Positions 6,775-14,203 of a DNA stretch of 18,533 nucleotides are shown in pieces. The notes beneath the pieces were generated by a model. That model worked only from the letters and a program-made list of their open reading frames with translations, ran no database searches and had not been told where the DNA came from. Source of the DNA: an uncultured Bacteroides sp. (GTDB taxonomy: Bacteria; Bacteroidota; Bacteroidia; Bacteroidales; Bacteroidaceae); the NCBI GenBank assembly GCA_937890825.1, contig CALADS010000085.1:1-18533 (forward strand), given 5' to 3'. Within the stretch, counting starts at the first letter, position 1; every line of letters begins with the position of its first letter. The position numbers and the translations under genes were made by a program.

Positions 6775-8619
6775 ATGTGTGGAATTGTAGGATATATCGG
6801 ACAGCATCAAGCCTATCCAATATTAATCAATGGATTAAAACGTCTGGAATATCGTGGGTATGATAGTGCTGGGATAGCTCTATTGGATGATGAATCTCAT
6901 CTGAAAGTATATAAGGCCAAGGGAAAAGTGAGCAATCTGGAAGCGTTGGTTACTTCGCGAGATGTGACTGCTCATCTAGGCATAGCTCATACACGCTGGG
7001 CCACTCATGGAGAACCGTCAGAATGCAATGCTCATCCGCATTGTTCAGCTTCCGGCCGTTATGCTTTGGTGCATAACGGCATTATAGAGAACTATTTGGC
7101 TCTGAAGGATATACTTGTAGCTAAAGGGTATCAGTTTCAGAGCGATACAGATACAGAAGTATTGGTGCAGTTTATCGATTACATCTGCAACATCCGTTCT
7201 GTTGACTTGCTTACGGGAATGAGAATTGCTCTCCAATCAGTGGTCGGTGCTTATGCTATTGCGGTGATAGACCGGATGAATCCTCGACAGATCATAGTTG
7301 CGCGGAAAAGCAGTCCACTGGTAGTGGGTATCGGTGAGGAGGAATATTTTCTGAGTTCAGATGTAACCCCATTGGTGAACTATACCAATCAGGTGGTATA
7401 TCTGAATGATGAGGAAATAGCTGTGATAAATCTGGATAATGGGTTGAAAGTGGAAAATATACATGAGGAGGTTGTCAATCCGGATATTAAAACGATTGAT
7501 GTCGAGATAAGCCAGTTGGAAAAAGGAGCTTATCCACATTACATGCTAAAGGAAATCTTCGAACAACCCGACTGCCTAGTCAATTGTATGCGTGGTCGGG
7601 TGAATATAGAAAGTCATCGGCTGAACTTATCGGCTGTGGAGATTAACCAAGAACGGCTGTTATCAGCCCGACGGATTATTATTGTAGCTTGCGGAACTTC
7701 CTGGCATGCTGGACTCATCGGTAAGTATCTCTTGGAAAACTACTGCCGCATTCCCGTCATGGTAGAATATGCTTCCGAGTTCAGATATAGTAATCCGGTA
7801 GTAGAACCAGAAGATGTGGTGCTGGCCATTTCACAATCGGGTGAGACTGCCGACACATTGGCCGCTTTGGAACTGGCCAAGCAGAAAGGGGCTTTTGTGT
7901 ATGGCATTTGTAATGTAGTGGGTTCATCCATCCCCCGCAGCACGCATACCGGTTCATACATTCATGTAGGCCCTGAAATCGGAGTAGCTTCCACAAAGGC
8001 ATTTACCGGACAGGTCACCGTACTGGCTATGCTGGCATTCAGTTTGGCCCGGGCCAAAGGAACTATGGACGAGTGTACTTTTCGGCAATTGCTGGAAGCG
8101 TTGCATCAGCTGCCGCAGCAAATGAAACAGGTGTTGAAACAGAATGACCGGATTGCTTCGCTGGCCAAGACCTTCACGTATGCCCACAACATTCTATACC
8201 TGGGGAGAGGCTTCAACTACCCTGTAGCTATGGAGGGAGCTTTAAAACTGAAAGAGATATCTTATATCCATGCTGAAGGTTATCCGGCGGCTGAAATGAA
8301 GCACGGGCCAATAGCACTCATCGACTCAGAAATGCCTGTCATTATCATTGCTACAGATAATGAGATGTATGACAAAGTGCTAAGTAATGTGCAGGAAATC
8401 AAAGCGCGTAAGGGGAAGATTATCGCAATCGTCAATGAAGGCGACCGGTCGATTGCCGCATTGGCCGACGAGGTGATTGAAGTGCCCCGCGTCATGGAAT
8501 CTCTGGAGTCGCTAATAACGATCATTCCACTACAATTGTTGGCTTATCATGTGGCAGTGTGTAAAGGAAAGGATGTAGATAAGCCTCGCAATTTGGCCAA
8601 ATCGGTAACTGTCGAATAG
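6775..8619 (+). CDS. glmS: Glutamine--fructose-6-phosphate aminotransferase (isomerizing)
   Basis: This 614-residue enzyme makes glucosamine 6-phosphate from fructose 6-phosphate and glutamine, the entry to peptidoglycan and lipopolysaccharide amino sugars. It starts MCGIVGYIG, so Cys2 becomes the N-terminal nucleophile of the class II glutaminase after Met removal. RLEYRGYDSAG and HTRWATHG follow in the usual places. The isomerase half has two SIS domains: IIIVACGTSWHAG near residues 301-313, then LGRGFNYPVAMEGALKLKE and AEMKHGPIALI. The C-terminus DKPRNLAKSVTVE is the invariant end of the family. The gene follows carB by 67 bases without a clear terminator and may be in the same transcript, although that gap could hold its own promoter. 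No ribozyme-like leader is evident. Confidence 0.96.
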   Translation: MCGIVGYIGQHQAYPILINGLKRLEYRGYDSAGIALLDDESHLKVYKAKGKVSNLEALVTSRDVTAHLGIAHTRWATHGEPSECNAHPHCSASGRYALVHNGIIENYLALKDILVAKGYQFQSDTDTEVLVQFIDYICNIRSVDLLTGMRIALQSVVGAYAIAVIDRMNPRQIIVARKSSPLVVGIGEEEYFLSSDVTPLVNYTNQVVYLNDEEIAVINLDNGLKVENIHEEVVNPDIKTIDVEISQLEKGAYPHYMLKEIFEQPDCLVNCMRGRVNIESHRLNLSAVEINQERLLSARRIIIVACGTSWHAGLIGKYLLENYCRIPVMVEYASEFRYSNPVVEPEDVVLAISQSGETADTLAALELAKQKGAFVYGICNVVGSSIPRSTHTGSYIHVGPEIGVASTKAFTGQVTVLAMLAFSLARAKGTMDECTFRQLLEALHQLPQQMKQVLKQNDRIASLAKTFTYAHNILYLGRGFNYPVAMEGALKLKEISYIHAEGYPAAEMKHGPIALIDSEMPVIIIATDNEMYDKVLSNVQEIKARKGKIIAIVNEGDRSIAALADEVIEVPRVMESLESLITIIPLQLLAYHVAVCKGKDVDKPRNLAKSVTVE

Positions 8620-8692
8620 AGTTTCGATCATGTATGCCAATAGTTTCATTCCATATTTTTAACCGTTAAAATTGTAAATTGTTTGTTTATAG

Positions 8693-9055
8693 ATGAAGTT
8701 GCTTTTGCAGTATAAGATATTCTTAGGTCATTTAGCATTCATTGTGATTATTATTGTTTGTTCTGTTCTTACTGCATATGGAGAATCTATTATAACATGG
8801 TCAAATAATGATTTTGAGGATTATAAAAGATTTTGTAATGAAACAGATTCACTTCTTATAACCTATTGGCAGAGTTAAATATGCGCTATTTTAATTCCGC
8901 CAACAGGTATACCTATAGGTTTATTGTTTTTTTTCTATAGATATCGCATCGAAAACCTTCAGCTTTTGAAAAAAAACTCCATGGATTCGGCTGGCCGGAA
9001 AACTTATTTCTTCTTTGCTACATTTAAATGAAGCAGTTATTACCATGGATCAAGT
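8693..9055 (+). pseudogene. Degraded N-terminus of an RteA-like hybrid sensor histidine kinase
   Basis: The ATG at 8693 opens 61 codons beginning MKLLLQYKIFLG, followed by a hydrophobic helix (residues 12-29) and then YGESIITW, NDFEDY and TDSLL. In order and spacing these resemble the start of RteA-type sensor kinases of CTnDOT-like conjugative transposons, as I recall them (LLxYKxFLG, then GESxxxWxxxDxxxY...DSLL). Relative to those, many residues seem missing between the helix and YGES. After the TAA at 8876-8878 the same frame stays open for 50 codons, with a second hydrophobic segment (IPIGLLFFFY) and a charged stretch (RYRIENLQLLKK), ending at a TGA at 9028-9030. A further piece may continue in another frame to about 9110. 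No kinase core or receiver domain is present. I read this as a decayed remnant; the alternative is a real 61-residue membrane protein. Confidence 0.5.
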
Positions 9056-9076
9056 TGGAAGAGAGTATTCTGCCGA

Positions 9077-9108
9077 TTTGGGAAGTTTGAAAAAATCAAT
9101 TATTTTTG
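9077..9108 (+). promoter_or_regulatory. cysK promoter, complete Bacteroides -33/-7 consensus
   Basis: TTTG at 9077-9080 and TATTTTTG at 9101-9108 match both elements of the Bacteroides housekeeping promoter, with an exact 20-base spacer. Transcription should begin near 9115, leaving a leader of about 20 bases before the ATG at 9136. This is the best promoter in the window. Confidence 0.75.
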
Positions 9109-9135
9109 TGTCAGTAAAACCAAAAACTATAGATT

Positions 9136-10083
9136 ATGGCTGCTATCAAAACAAATTTAACCGAATTAATCGGGCATACTCCTTTGCTGGAGTTGCAGCG
9201 TTTGGCTGAAGTGCATGCCAGTAAAGCCACCCTCATAGCTAAGTTGGAATATTTTAATCCGGGTGGAAGCGTCAAAGATCGTGTAGCTCTGGCTATGATA
9301 GAAGATGCGGAAGAAAAAGGTATCTTGAAGCCTGGTGCCACCATCATTGAGCCGACCAGCGGAAACACCGGAGTAGGGTTGGCATGGGTCTCTACCGTAA
9401 AGGGATATCACACCCTGCTGACCATGCCCGACACCATGAGTGTGGAGCGGCAGAACCTGCTTAAGGCTATGGGAGCCCAGCTGGTGCTTACGCCGGGTCA
9501 CCTGGGTATGCAGGGAGCTATCGATAAGGCAAGAGAACTGCGCAACGCTATTTCTGGAGCTGTTATTCTGCAGCAATTTGCCAATCCGGCCAATCCTAAA
9601 GCTCATGTAGATACTACGGCCGAAGAAATCTGGGAGGATACCGACGGAAAAGTAGATGTGTTTGTGGCTGGTGTGGGTACTGGAGGTACCGTCAGTGGGG
9701 TAGGCCAGGGACTTAAACGTCACAATCCGCAGATAGAAGTGGTGGCTGTGGAGCCTGCTGCTTCGGCCGTTCTTTCAGGGTGTCAGCCCGGTGTGCATAA
9801 GATACAAGGCATCGGTGCCGGATTTGTGCCGCAGACCTATCACTCTTCGGTGGTAGACCGTGTGATTCAAGTGGCCGATGATGACGCCATCCGCACGGGG
9901 CGTGAACTCTCACTGAAAGAGGGGCTACTGGTAGGCATATCATCAGGAGCAGCTGTGTATGCTGCTTTGCAACTGGCCAGCCGGTCGGATTATGCCGGTA
10001 AGAAAATCGTAGTGCTCTTGCCCGATACCGGAGAACGCTATCTGTCTACCTTGCTCTATGCATTCGAAGACTATCCTTTATAA
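9136..10083 (+). CDS. cysK: Cysteine synthase A (O-acetylserine sulfhydrylase)
   Basis: The 315-residue protein is a fold-type II PLP enzyme that makes cysteine from O-acetylserine and sulfide. Lys47 in NPGGSVKDR is the PLP Schiff-base lysine. PTSGNTG at 73-79 is the substrate-binding loop, GVGTGGTVSG near 179-188 binds the PLP phosphate, and GISSGA from 267 carries the serine facing the pyridine nitrogen. LPDTGERYLST near the end is typical of CysK. Length and motifs are complete. It sits behind its own strong promoter. A carbonic anhydrase gene follows 68 bases downstream, probably on the same transcript. CysM is the alternative, but these motifs favour CysK. Confidence 0.94.
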   Translation: MAAIKTNLTELIGHTPLLELQRLAEVHASKATLIAKLEYFNPGGSVKDRVALAMIEDAEEKGILKPGATIIEPTSGNTGVGLAWVSTVKGYHTLLTMPDTMSVERQNLLKAMGAQLVLTPGHLGMQGAIDKARELRNAISGAVILQQFANPANPKAHVDTTAEEIWEDTDGKVDVFVAGVGTGGTVSGVGQGLKRHNPQIEVVAVEPAASAVLSGCQPGVHKIQGIGAGFVPQTYHSSVVDRVIQVADDDAIRTGRELSLKEGLLVGISSGAAVYAALQLASRSDYAGKKIVVLLPDTGERYLSTLLYAFEDYPL

Positions 10084-10151
10084 GTCTGCGGCTTGTACTT
10101 AATACAGACAATCCTCTATTGGGGGTAGGTATAACTCAAAAGATTACAGCG

Positions 10152-10727
10152 ATGATTGATGAAATTTTAGCATTTAACAAAGCATTTGTAGCCAATAAAG
10201 GCTACGAAAAGTATATCACCAATAAATATCCCGATAAGAAGATAGCCATTCTGTCGTGTATGGATACCCGCCTGACGGAATTGCTTCCGGCTGCGCTGGG
10301 ACTTAGAAACGGCGATGTGAAAATGATTAAGAACGCAGGTGGGGTGATTTCACATCCGTTTGGCAGTGTTATCCGAAGTCTGCTGGTGGCTATTTATGAA
10401 TTAGGTGTAAAGGAAGTGATGGTAATAGCCCATTCAGACTGTGGTGCCTGTCATATGAATCACGAGGAAATGATAGAACGTATGAAGGCGCGTGGGGTGA
10501 AGCAGGAAACAATTGATATGATTCGTTTCTGCGGAGTGGATTTTGCGTCGTGGCTCGATGGGTTTGAAGATACCGAGAAATCGGTGCGTGGCACGGTGCA
10601 GGCTATCCTTTCGCATCCGCTGATTCCGCACGATATCACGGTAAGTGGTTTCATTATCCATTCTGTAACGGGGGAACTGACGCGTGTGTCGTGCGAACCG
10701 GTCGTGCAGGATGCTTCAGCAGAATAG
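10152..10727 (+). CDS. Beta-class carbonic anhydrase
   Basis: This 191-residue protein interconverts CO2 and bicarbonate. The zinc ligands of the beta class are visible: Cys36 with Asp38 and Arg40 in SCMDTR, and His94 and Cys97 in AHSDCGAC. NAGG (near 61-64) is also conserved. I start at the ATG at 10152 (MIDEILAFNKAF); an upstream TTG at 10119 would add 11 residues with no family support. The gene lies 68 bases after cysK with no promoter that I can see between them. Its bicarbonate would suit the carboxylating and CarAB reactions of an anaerobe living in high CO2, but that link is inference. It converges with recD2, leaving 18 bases between the stops and no clear terminator. Confidence 0.88.
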   Translation: MIDEILAFNKAFVANKGYEKYITNKYPDKKIAILSCMDTRLTELLPAALGLRNGDVKMIKNAGGVISHPFGSVIRSLLVAIYELGVKEVMVIAHSDCGACHMNHEEMIERMKARGVKQETIDMIRFCGVDFASWLDGFEDTEKSVRGTVQAILSHPLIPHDITVSGFIIHSVTGELTRVSCEPVVQDASAE

Positions 10728-10745
10728 TATCCATATGGTAGGTCT

Positions 10746-12974
10746 TTATGCCGGTGGATAGGGTAAGTGCGCATCGGCAGCCATAGCTGTGTCGGTGTTT
10801 GGTTGCAGCGGATAGCTCTTGATAGGGCTAGCCGCGGCAGTCTTGGCCAGTGTCGGATTCAGCCGTTCCTTCAGTCGGGTATTCCGTTTCAACACCGACA
10901 TATTGCGTATGGCATACCACAGAGCTTTCTTGGTGCCAATCAATATGCAAATCTTCTTGGCACGGGTGATGCCGGTATAAATCAGGTTCCGTTGTAGCAT
11001 CACATAGTGTGTCATCAGCACCGGCATCACTACAAGAGGATATTCCGATCCTTGCGACTTGTGGATGGTAGTGGCATAGGCCAATGTCAACTCATCCAGT
11101 TCTGATACCTCATATTCCACTAGTCGCTCATCAAAATTCACCCATAGTGTGCGTTCTTCTACGTCGACCGACTCCACGTAGCCTAGGTCGCCGTTGAATA
11201 CCTCTTTGTCGTAATTATTGCGCAACTGCATCACACGGTCGCCCTGACGAAACGAATAACCACCTCTGTTCAGAGCCACTTGCGACGGATTCAGTGCCTG
11301 CTGCAGCGCCAGGTTCAGCTGGGCAGCTCCCACCACTCCCCGTTGCATGGGGGTAAGTACCTGTATATTGCTCACTTTCTGGTGATACGCTTTGGGCAGT
11401 CTGTTTTTTACCAAATTCACTATTTCTTGTGCCACAGTTTCCGGATCCTCCTGCTGTATGAAGAAGAAGTCTGTCTGCTGCCCGTTGCTCGTATCCGGAA
11501 ATTGTCCCTGGTTGATGGCATGAGCACTCATTACGATGCGGCTGCTCTGTGCCTGCCGGAAAATGCGTGTCAGACGGATAACCGGAATGATGTCGCTTTC
11601 TATCAAGTCGCGTAATACATTCCCGGCACCCACGCTGGGAAGCTGATCGATATCGCCCACAAAGACCACCCGCATGGAAGAAGGAATAGCCTTCATTAGG
11701 CTGTTCATGAGAACGATGTCTATCATGGAACATTCATCTACAATCAGCGCATCTCCCTCCAGCGGATTTTCTTCATTGCGTTTATAGCCATCTTTCGGGT
11801 TGAACTCCAGCATACGGTGAATGGTTTTCGCTTCCATACCTGTGGCCTCGCTCATGCGTTTGGCTGCACGTCCCGTGGGGGCAGCCAGCAGTATACGCAG
11901 TCCCATGTGTTTCAGTGCGGCTATGATACCCTGCGTAGTGGTGGTTTTTCCGGTTCCTGGTCCGCCGGTCAGCACCATCACCTTCGAGCGTACGGCCTCT
12001 TCGATGGCTTGTAACTGTACGTCATCGTAGTCTATGCCTGTCTCTTTCGAGAGGCTGGGCACGTCGACTGTCTGGGTAAACAATCCCTCGTCTGTGGTGC
12101 GTAGCAGTGCCAGCAGACGATTGGCAGTGCCCGCTTCGGCGTAATAGAAAGGCGGCAGGTAGATGGCCTCGTTTTCCTGTTTCAAGTCATCAGTCAGTAA
12201 CATATTCCTCAGCGCCTCTCGTATGGGTGATTCGTCGGCTTCTAGTAATTCTATGGCCGCTTTCACCAACTGTTCCTCTTCGGCATACACATGTCCTTCG
12301 TTTGCCAGTTGGTTGAGGGTGTAGATTATGCCGCTCTGGCACCGGCGCAGGTCATCCTTTTCGTAGCCCATCTTGGCGGCTATTCCGTCGGCCGTCTTAA
12401 ATCCGATGCCCCAGATATCATCTGCCAGTCGGTAGGGGTTCTCCTTTACCCGGTCAATGCTCTCTTTGCCATACTGTCGGTAGATTTTGGCAGCATAGGC
12501 TGTGCTTACGCCATAGCTTTGCAAAAAGAGCATCACATTCTTGATATCTTTCTGTTTATCCCAGCTTTCGCGAATTTTTTCCACCCGCCTCTTGCCGATG
12601 CCGGGCACTTCATAGAGCCGTTCGATGTCGGTCTCTATGATATCAATGGTATCCAGTCCAAACTGTTTTACAATGAGTTGTGCAAACTTCGGTCCGATAC
12701 CCTTCACCAGTCCGCTGCCCAAGTATTTTTCTATGCCGTATACAGTGGCCGGCATCACCTCCTCCCACGTCTGACACACAAACTGGCTGCCATATCGCTT
12801 GTCCACCTTCCAGTCGCCTTCGCATTGCAGCACACTGCCGGCTGGCACCTCCAGTAAGTTGCCCACCAGCGTCACCAGGTCATTGTAACCTTTCACCTTG
12901 ACTTTCATTACCGAATATCCGTTTTCCGGATTCTGATACGTGATTCTTTCTACTACGCAGCGAAGTTTCAGCAT
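10746..12974 (-). CDS. recD2: RecD2-type SF1B DNA helicase (RecD-like, without RecBC)
   Basis: The 742-residue protein is an ATP-dependent 5'-3' helicase of the RecD2/YrrC group, linked to DNA repair and replication-fork upkeep. The N-terminal region has an OB-like start and tandem helix-hairpin-helix motifs (VKGIGPKFAQ, VPGIGKRRVEKI). The helicase core shows Walker A TGGPGTGKT at 336-344, Walker B LIVDECSMID around Asp413-Glu414, VGDIDQLPSVG, IHKSQGSE at 637-644 and YTGITRAKK near the C-terminus. I chose the ATG at 12974 (MLKLRCVVERI), which matches the family start. The frame is open to 13067, but the extra 31 residues lie across the promoter element and look non-coding. No recB or recC is nearby, which fits RecD2. 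Confidence 0.93.
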   Translation of the reverse strand: MLKLRCVVERITYQNPENGYSVMKVKVKGYNDLVTLVGNLLEVPAGSVLQCEGDWKVDKRYGSQFVCQTWEEVMPATVYGIEKYLGSGLVKGIGPKFAQLIVKQFGLDTIDIIETDIERLYEVPGIGKRRVEKIRESWDKQKDIKNVMLFLQSYGVSTAYAAKIYRQYGKESIDRVKENPYRLADDIWGIGFKTADGIAAKMGYEKDDLRRCQSGIIYTLNQLANEGHVYAEEEQLVKAAIELLEADESPIREALRNMLLTDDLKQENEAIYLPPFYYAEAGTANRLLALLRTTDEGLFTQTVDVPSLSKETGIDYDDVQLQAIEEAVRSKVMVLTGGPGTGKTTTTQGIIAALKHMGLRILLAAPTGRAAKRMSEATGMEAKTIHRMLEFNPKDGYKRNEENPLEGDALIVDECSMIDIVLMNSLMKAIPSSMRVVFVGDIDQLPSVGAGNVLRDLIESDIIPVIRLTRIFRQAQSSRIVMSAHAINQGQFPDTSNGQQTDFFFIQQEDPETVAQEIVNLVKNRLPKAYHQKVSNIQVLTPMQRGVVGAAQLNLALQQALNPSQVALNRGGYSFRQGDRVMQLRNNYDKEVFNGDLGYVESVDVEERTLWVNFDERLVEYEVSELDELTLAYATTIHKSQGSEYPLVVMPVLMTHYVMLQRNLIYTGITRAKKICILIGTKKALWYAIRNMSVLKRNTRLKERLNPTLAKTAAASPIKSYPLQPNTDTAMAADAHLPYPPA

Positions 12975-13005
12975 GGATGTATGTGTTTTTATCTCTATTC
13001 CTCTG

Positions 13006-13013
13006 CAAATATA
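13006..13013 (-). promoter_or_regulatory. -7 promoter element of recD2
   Basis: On the minus strand the bases read TATATTTG, a full TAnnTTTG match, about 32 bases before the chosen recD2 start. No clear -33 TTTG is found at 19-21 bases. Its position inside the open-frame extension supports the start at 12974. With its flanks it reads GTATATTTGC. Confidence 0.5.
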
Positions 13014-13224
13014 CACAATATAATTGGAAACGCATCCGGCAACAGATACCAGTTCTGTAGGTATCAAGAGAGGTAACTGGCGGTTAGGGGCTGTTAGGGA
13101 TGAGATGCGGTTCAGAGAAGTTTTGAAGGCGTTTCGCGAAAAATAATCTTTATCTAGTTGGTAGTTTGATAAATTCTATGCATGTTTGTCACCTGAATAA
13201 AAGTAGAGAAAGAGCAGCAAGAAG

Positions 13225-13232
13225 TATCTTTG
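13225..13232 (+). promoter_or_regulatory. -7 promoter element of the YjbQ gene
   Basis: TATCTTTG is a full TAnnTTTG match 42 bases before the ATG at 13275. The -33 element is not recognisable. With its flanks it reads GTATCTTTGC. Confidence 0.5.
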
Positions 13233-13274
13233 CTGGTAGTAACAATGTAAGTCATCTTTAATATAGATAGTAAT

Positions 13275-13688
13275 ATGATACAGCAGGCCGTATTTAAGAT
13301 TCCGCATAAAAGGCGCGGATGTCATTTAATTACCCGGGAAGTGCTTCAGCATCTTCCTGCTCCCTTGCCGCAGACAGGGTTATTGAATCTCTTTGTGCAG
13401 CACACTTCTTGTGCACTTTCCATCAATGAGAATGCCGATCCGGATGTGCGTGTGGATATGGAACACATCCTGAATCATTTGGTGAAGGAGAACGAGCCTT
13501 ATTATGAACACACGTTTGAAGGCGCGGATGATATGCCCGCGCATGCCAAGAGTTCTCTGTTCGGAGTAAGTCTTACTATTCCGATTACGAATGGGCGACT
13601 GAACCTGGGCACCTGGCAAGGTATTTACCTGTGTGAGTTTCGAGATTATGGAGGCGACCGCACCTTGGTGGCTACGATTTATGGATGA
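13275..13688 (+). CDS. YjbQ/UPF0047 family protein (secondary thiamine-phosphate synthase type)
   Basis: This 137-residue protein matches the small UPF0047/YjbQ family in length and signature. Visible motifs are FVQHTSCALSINENADPDV (residues 41-58), GADDMPAHAKSSL (83-95) and LGTWQGIYLCEFR (111-123). The conserved histidines (43, 79, 90) are thought to bind metal or ligand. Some members weakly replace thiamine-phosphate synthase when overproduced, which is the origin of the usual name; the physiological role is not settled. It is transcribed divergently from recD2 and appears to be a single-gene unit, with a separate -7 element before the next gene. Confidence 0.88.
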   Translation: MIQQAVFKIPHKRRGCHLITREVLQHLPAPLPQTGLLNLFVQHTSCALSINENADPDVRVDMEHILNHLVKENEPYYEHTFEGADDMPAHAKSSLFGVSLTIPITNGRLNLGTWQGIYLCEFRDYGGDRTLVATIYG

Positions 13689-13736
13689 GGGAAAAAGAAA
13701 GTGGATGTTTGATTCCGCTCTTTGGTTTCTTTGTAG

Positions 13737-13744
13737 TATATTTG
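13737..13744 (+). promoter_or_regulatory. -7 promoter element for the exported protein/protease pair
   Basis: TATATTTG matches TAnnTTTG and ends 29 bases before the ATG at 13774. Nearby TTTG tetramers (13708-13711 and 13721-13724) are 25 and 12 bases away, not the ideal 19-21, so the -33 element is uncertain. Confidence 0.5.
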
Positions 13745-13773
13745 TCGGCAACTAACTAAAAATTCAGAAAGAG

Positions 13774-14169
13774 ATGAAATACATTCGTTTAATTATGGCC
13801 GCGGCACTGGTGTTTACCCTTTGTTCGGCTTTCACTATGAAGAGTAAGGAAAAACCTGTATATGCATTCGGCATTGCAGCTTCATTCAATGATTCGGTGG
13901 TATACTACACAGAAATACAGTTGCTGGACAGTGTGCAGCTGAATAAGTCTGGTATGCTTCCTCAGCGTGAACTGTATTCTTATCAGTTAAAGAACTATGT
14001 GGATTATTACAAGCAGAAACCGAATTATACTTGTATGATTTACTTCAGTGAAAATAAGAAGAAACTGGAGAAAGAAGCACATCAGGTGATGGGTAAGTAT
14101 AAGAAAAGCAAGATGGCGATGGAAGCTATTGACAAGAATACTTTTCGCTTCGAAAAACCGAAAGAATAA
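13774..14169 (+). CDS. Small exported protein of unknown function
   Basis: I do not recognise this 131-residue protein. It begins with a clear signal peptide: positive n-region KYIR, hydrophobic core from about residue 6 to 16 and a likely cleavage after CSA (residue 19). There is no good lipobox, so a soluble periplasmic or secreted form is expected. The mature part is rich in Lys and Tyr, with DSVVYYTEIQLLDS and a basic C-terminus (KKKLEKEAHQVMGKYKKSK). That Lys-rich tail is a plausible substrate for an Arg/Lys-specific protease, though this is inference. A protease gene starts 34 bases after its stop, so the two are probably co-transcribed. Confidence 0.75.
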   Translation: MKYIRLIMAAALVFTLCSAFTMKSKEKPVYAFGIAASFNDSVVYYTEIQLLDSVQLNKSGMLPQRELYSYQLKNYVDYYKQKPNYTCMIYFSENKKKLEKEAHQVMGKYKKSKMAMEAIDKNTFRFEKPKE

Positions 14170-14203
14170 CATCCTGATTGATTACTCAATGAGATAATGT
14201 ATC

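Larger units (their letters stand above)
8620..9135. other. AT-rich stretch between glmS and cysK
   Basis: This 516-bp gap contains no intact gene. It holds the sensor-kinase-like vestige and, at its right end, the cysK promoter. It is visibly richer in A and T than the flanking genes. I see no convincing terminator after glmS. Confidence 0.6.
12975..13274. other. Divergent intergenic region between recD2 and the YjbQ gene
   Basis: About 300 bp with -7 elements on both strands (13006-13013 minus, 13225-13232 plus), a perfect 10-bp palindrome TTTCGCGAAA at 13132-13141, and a short direct repeat GTTAGGG (13083-13089 and 13093-13099). I see no gene in it. Confidence 0.6.

Noticed and set aside
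9166..9723. 185-codon minus-strand ORF antisense to cysK
   Set aside because: A by-product of the codon composition of cysK, whose motifs are complete on the other strand.
10084..10118. GTCTG...CAGAC inverted pair after cysK as terminator
   Set aside because: Five base pairs around a 16-base loop with no T tract; too weak.
10119..10151. TTG start for the carbonic anhydrase
   Set aside because: Adds 11 residues with no family support; the ATG at 10152 gives a normal N-terminus.
12291..12857. 188-codon plus-strand ORF antisense to recD2
   Set aside because: Opposite a well-conserved helicase region; no motif in the translation and no promoter or start signal.
12975..13067. 31-codon upstream extension of recD2
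   Set aside because: It spans the -7 promoter element, and the family N-terminus begins at the ATG at 12974.
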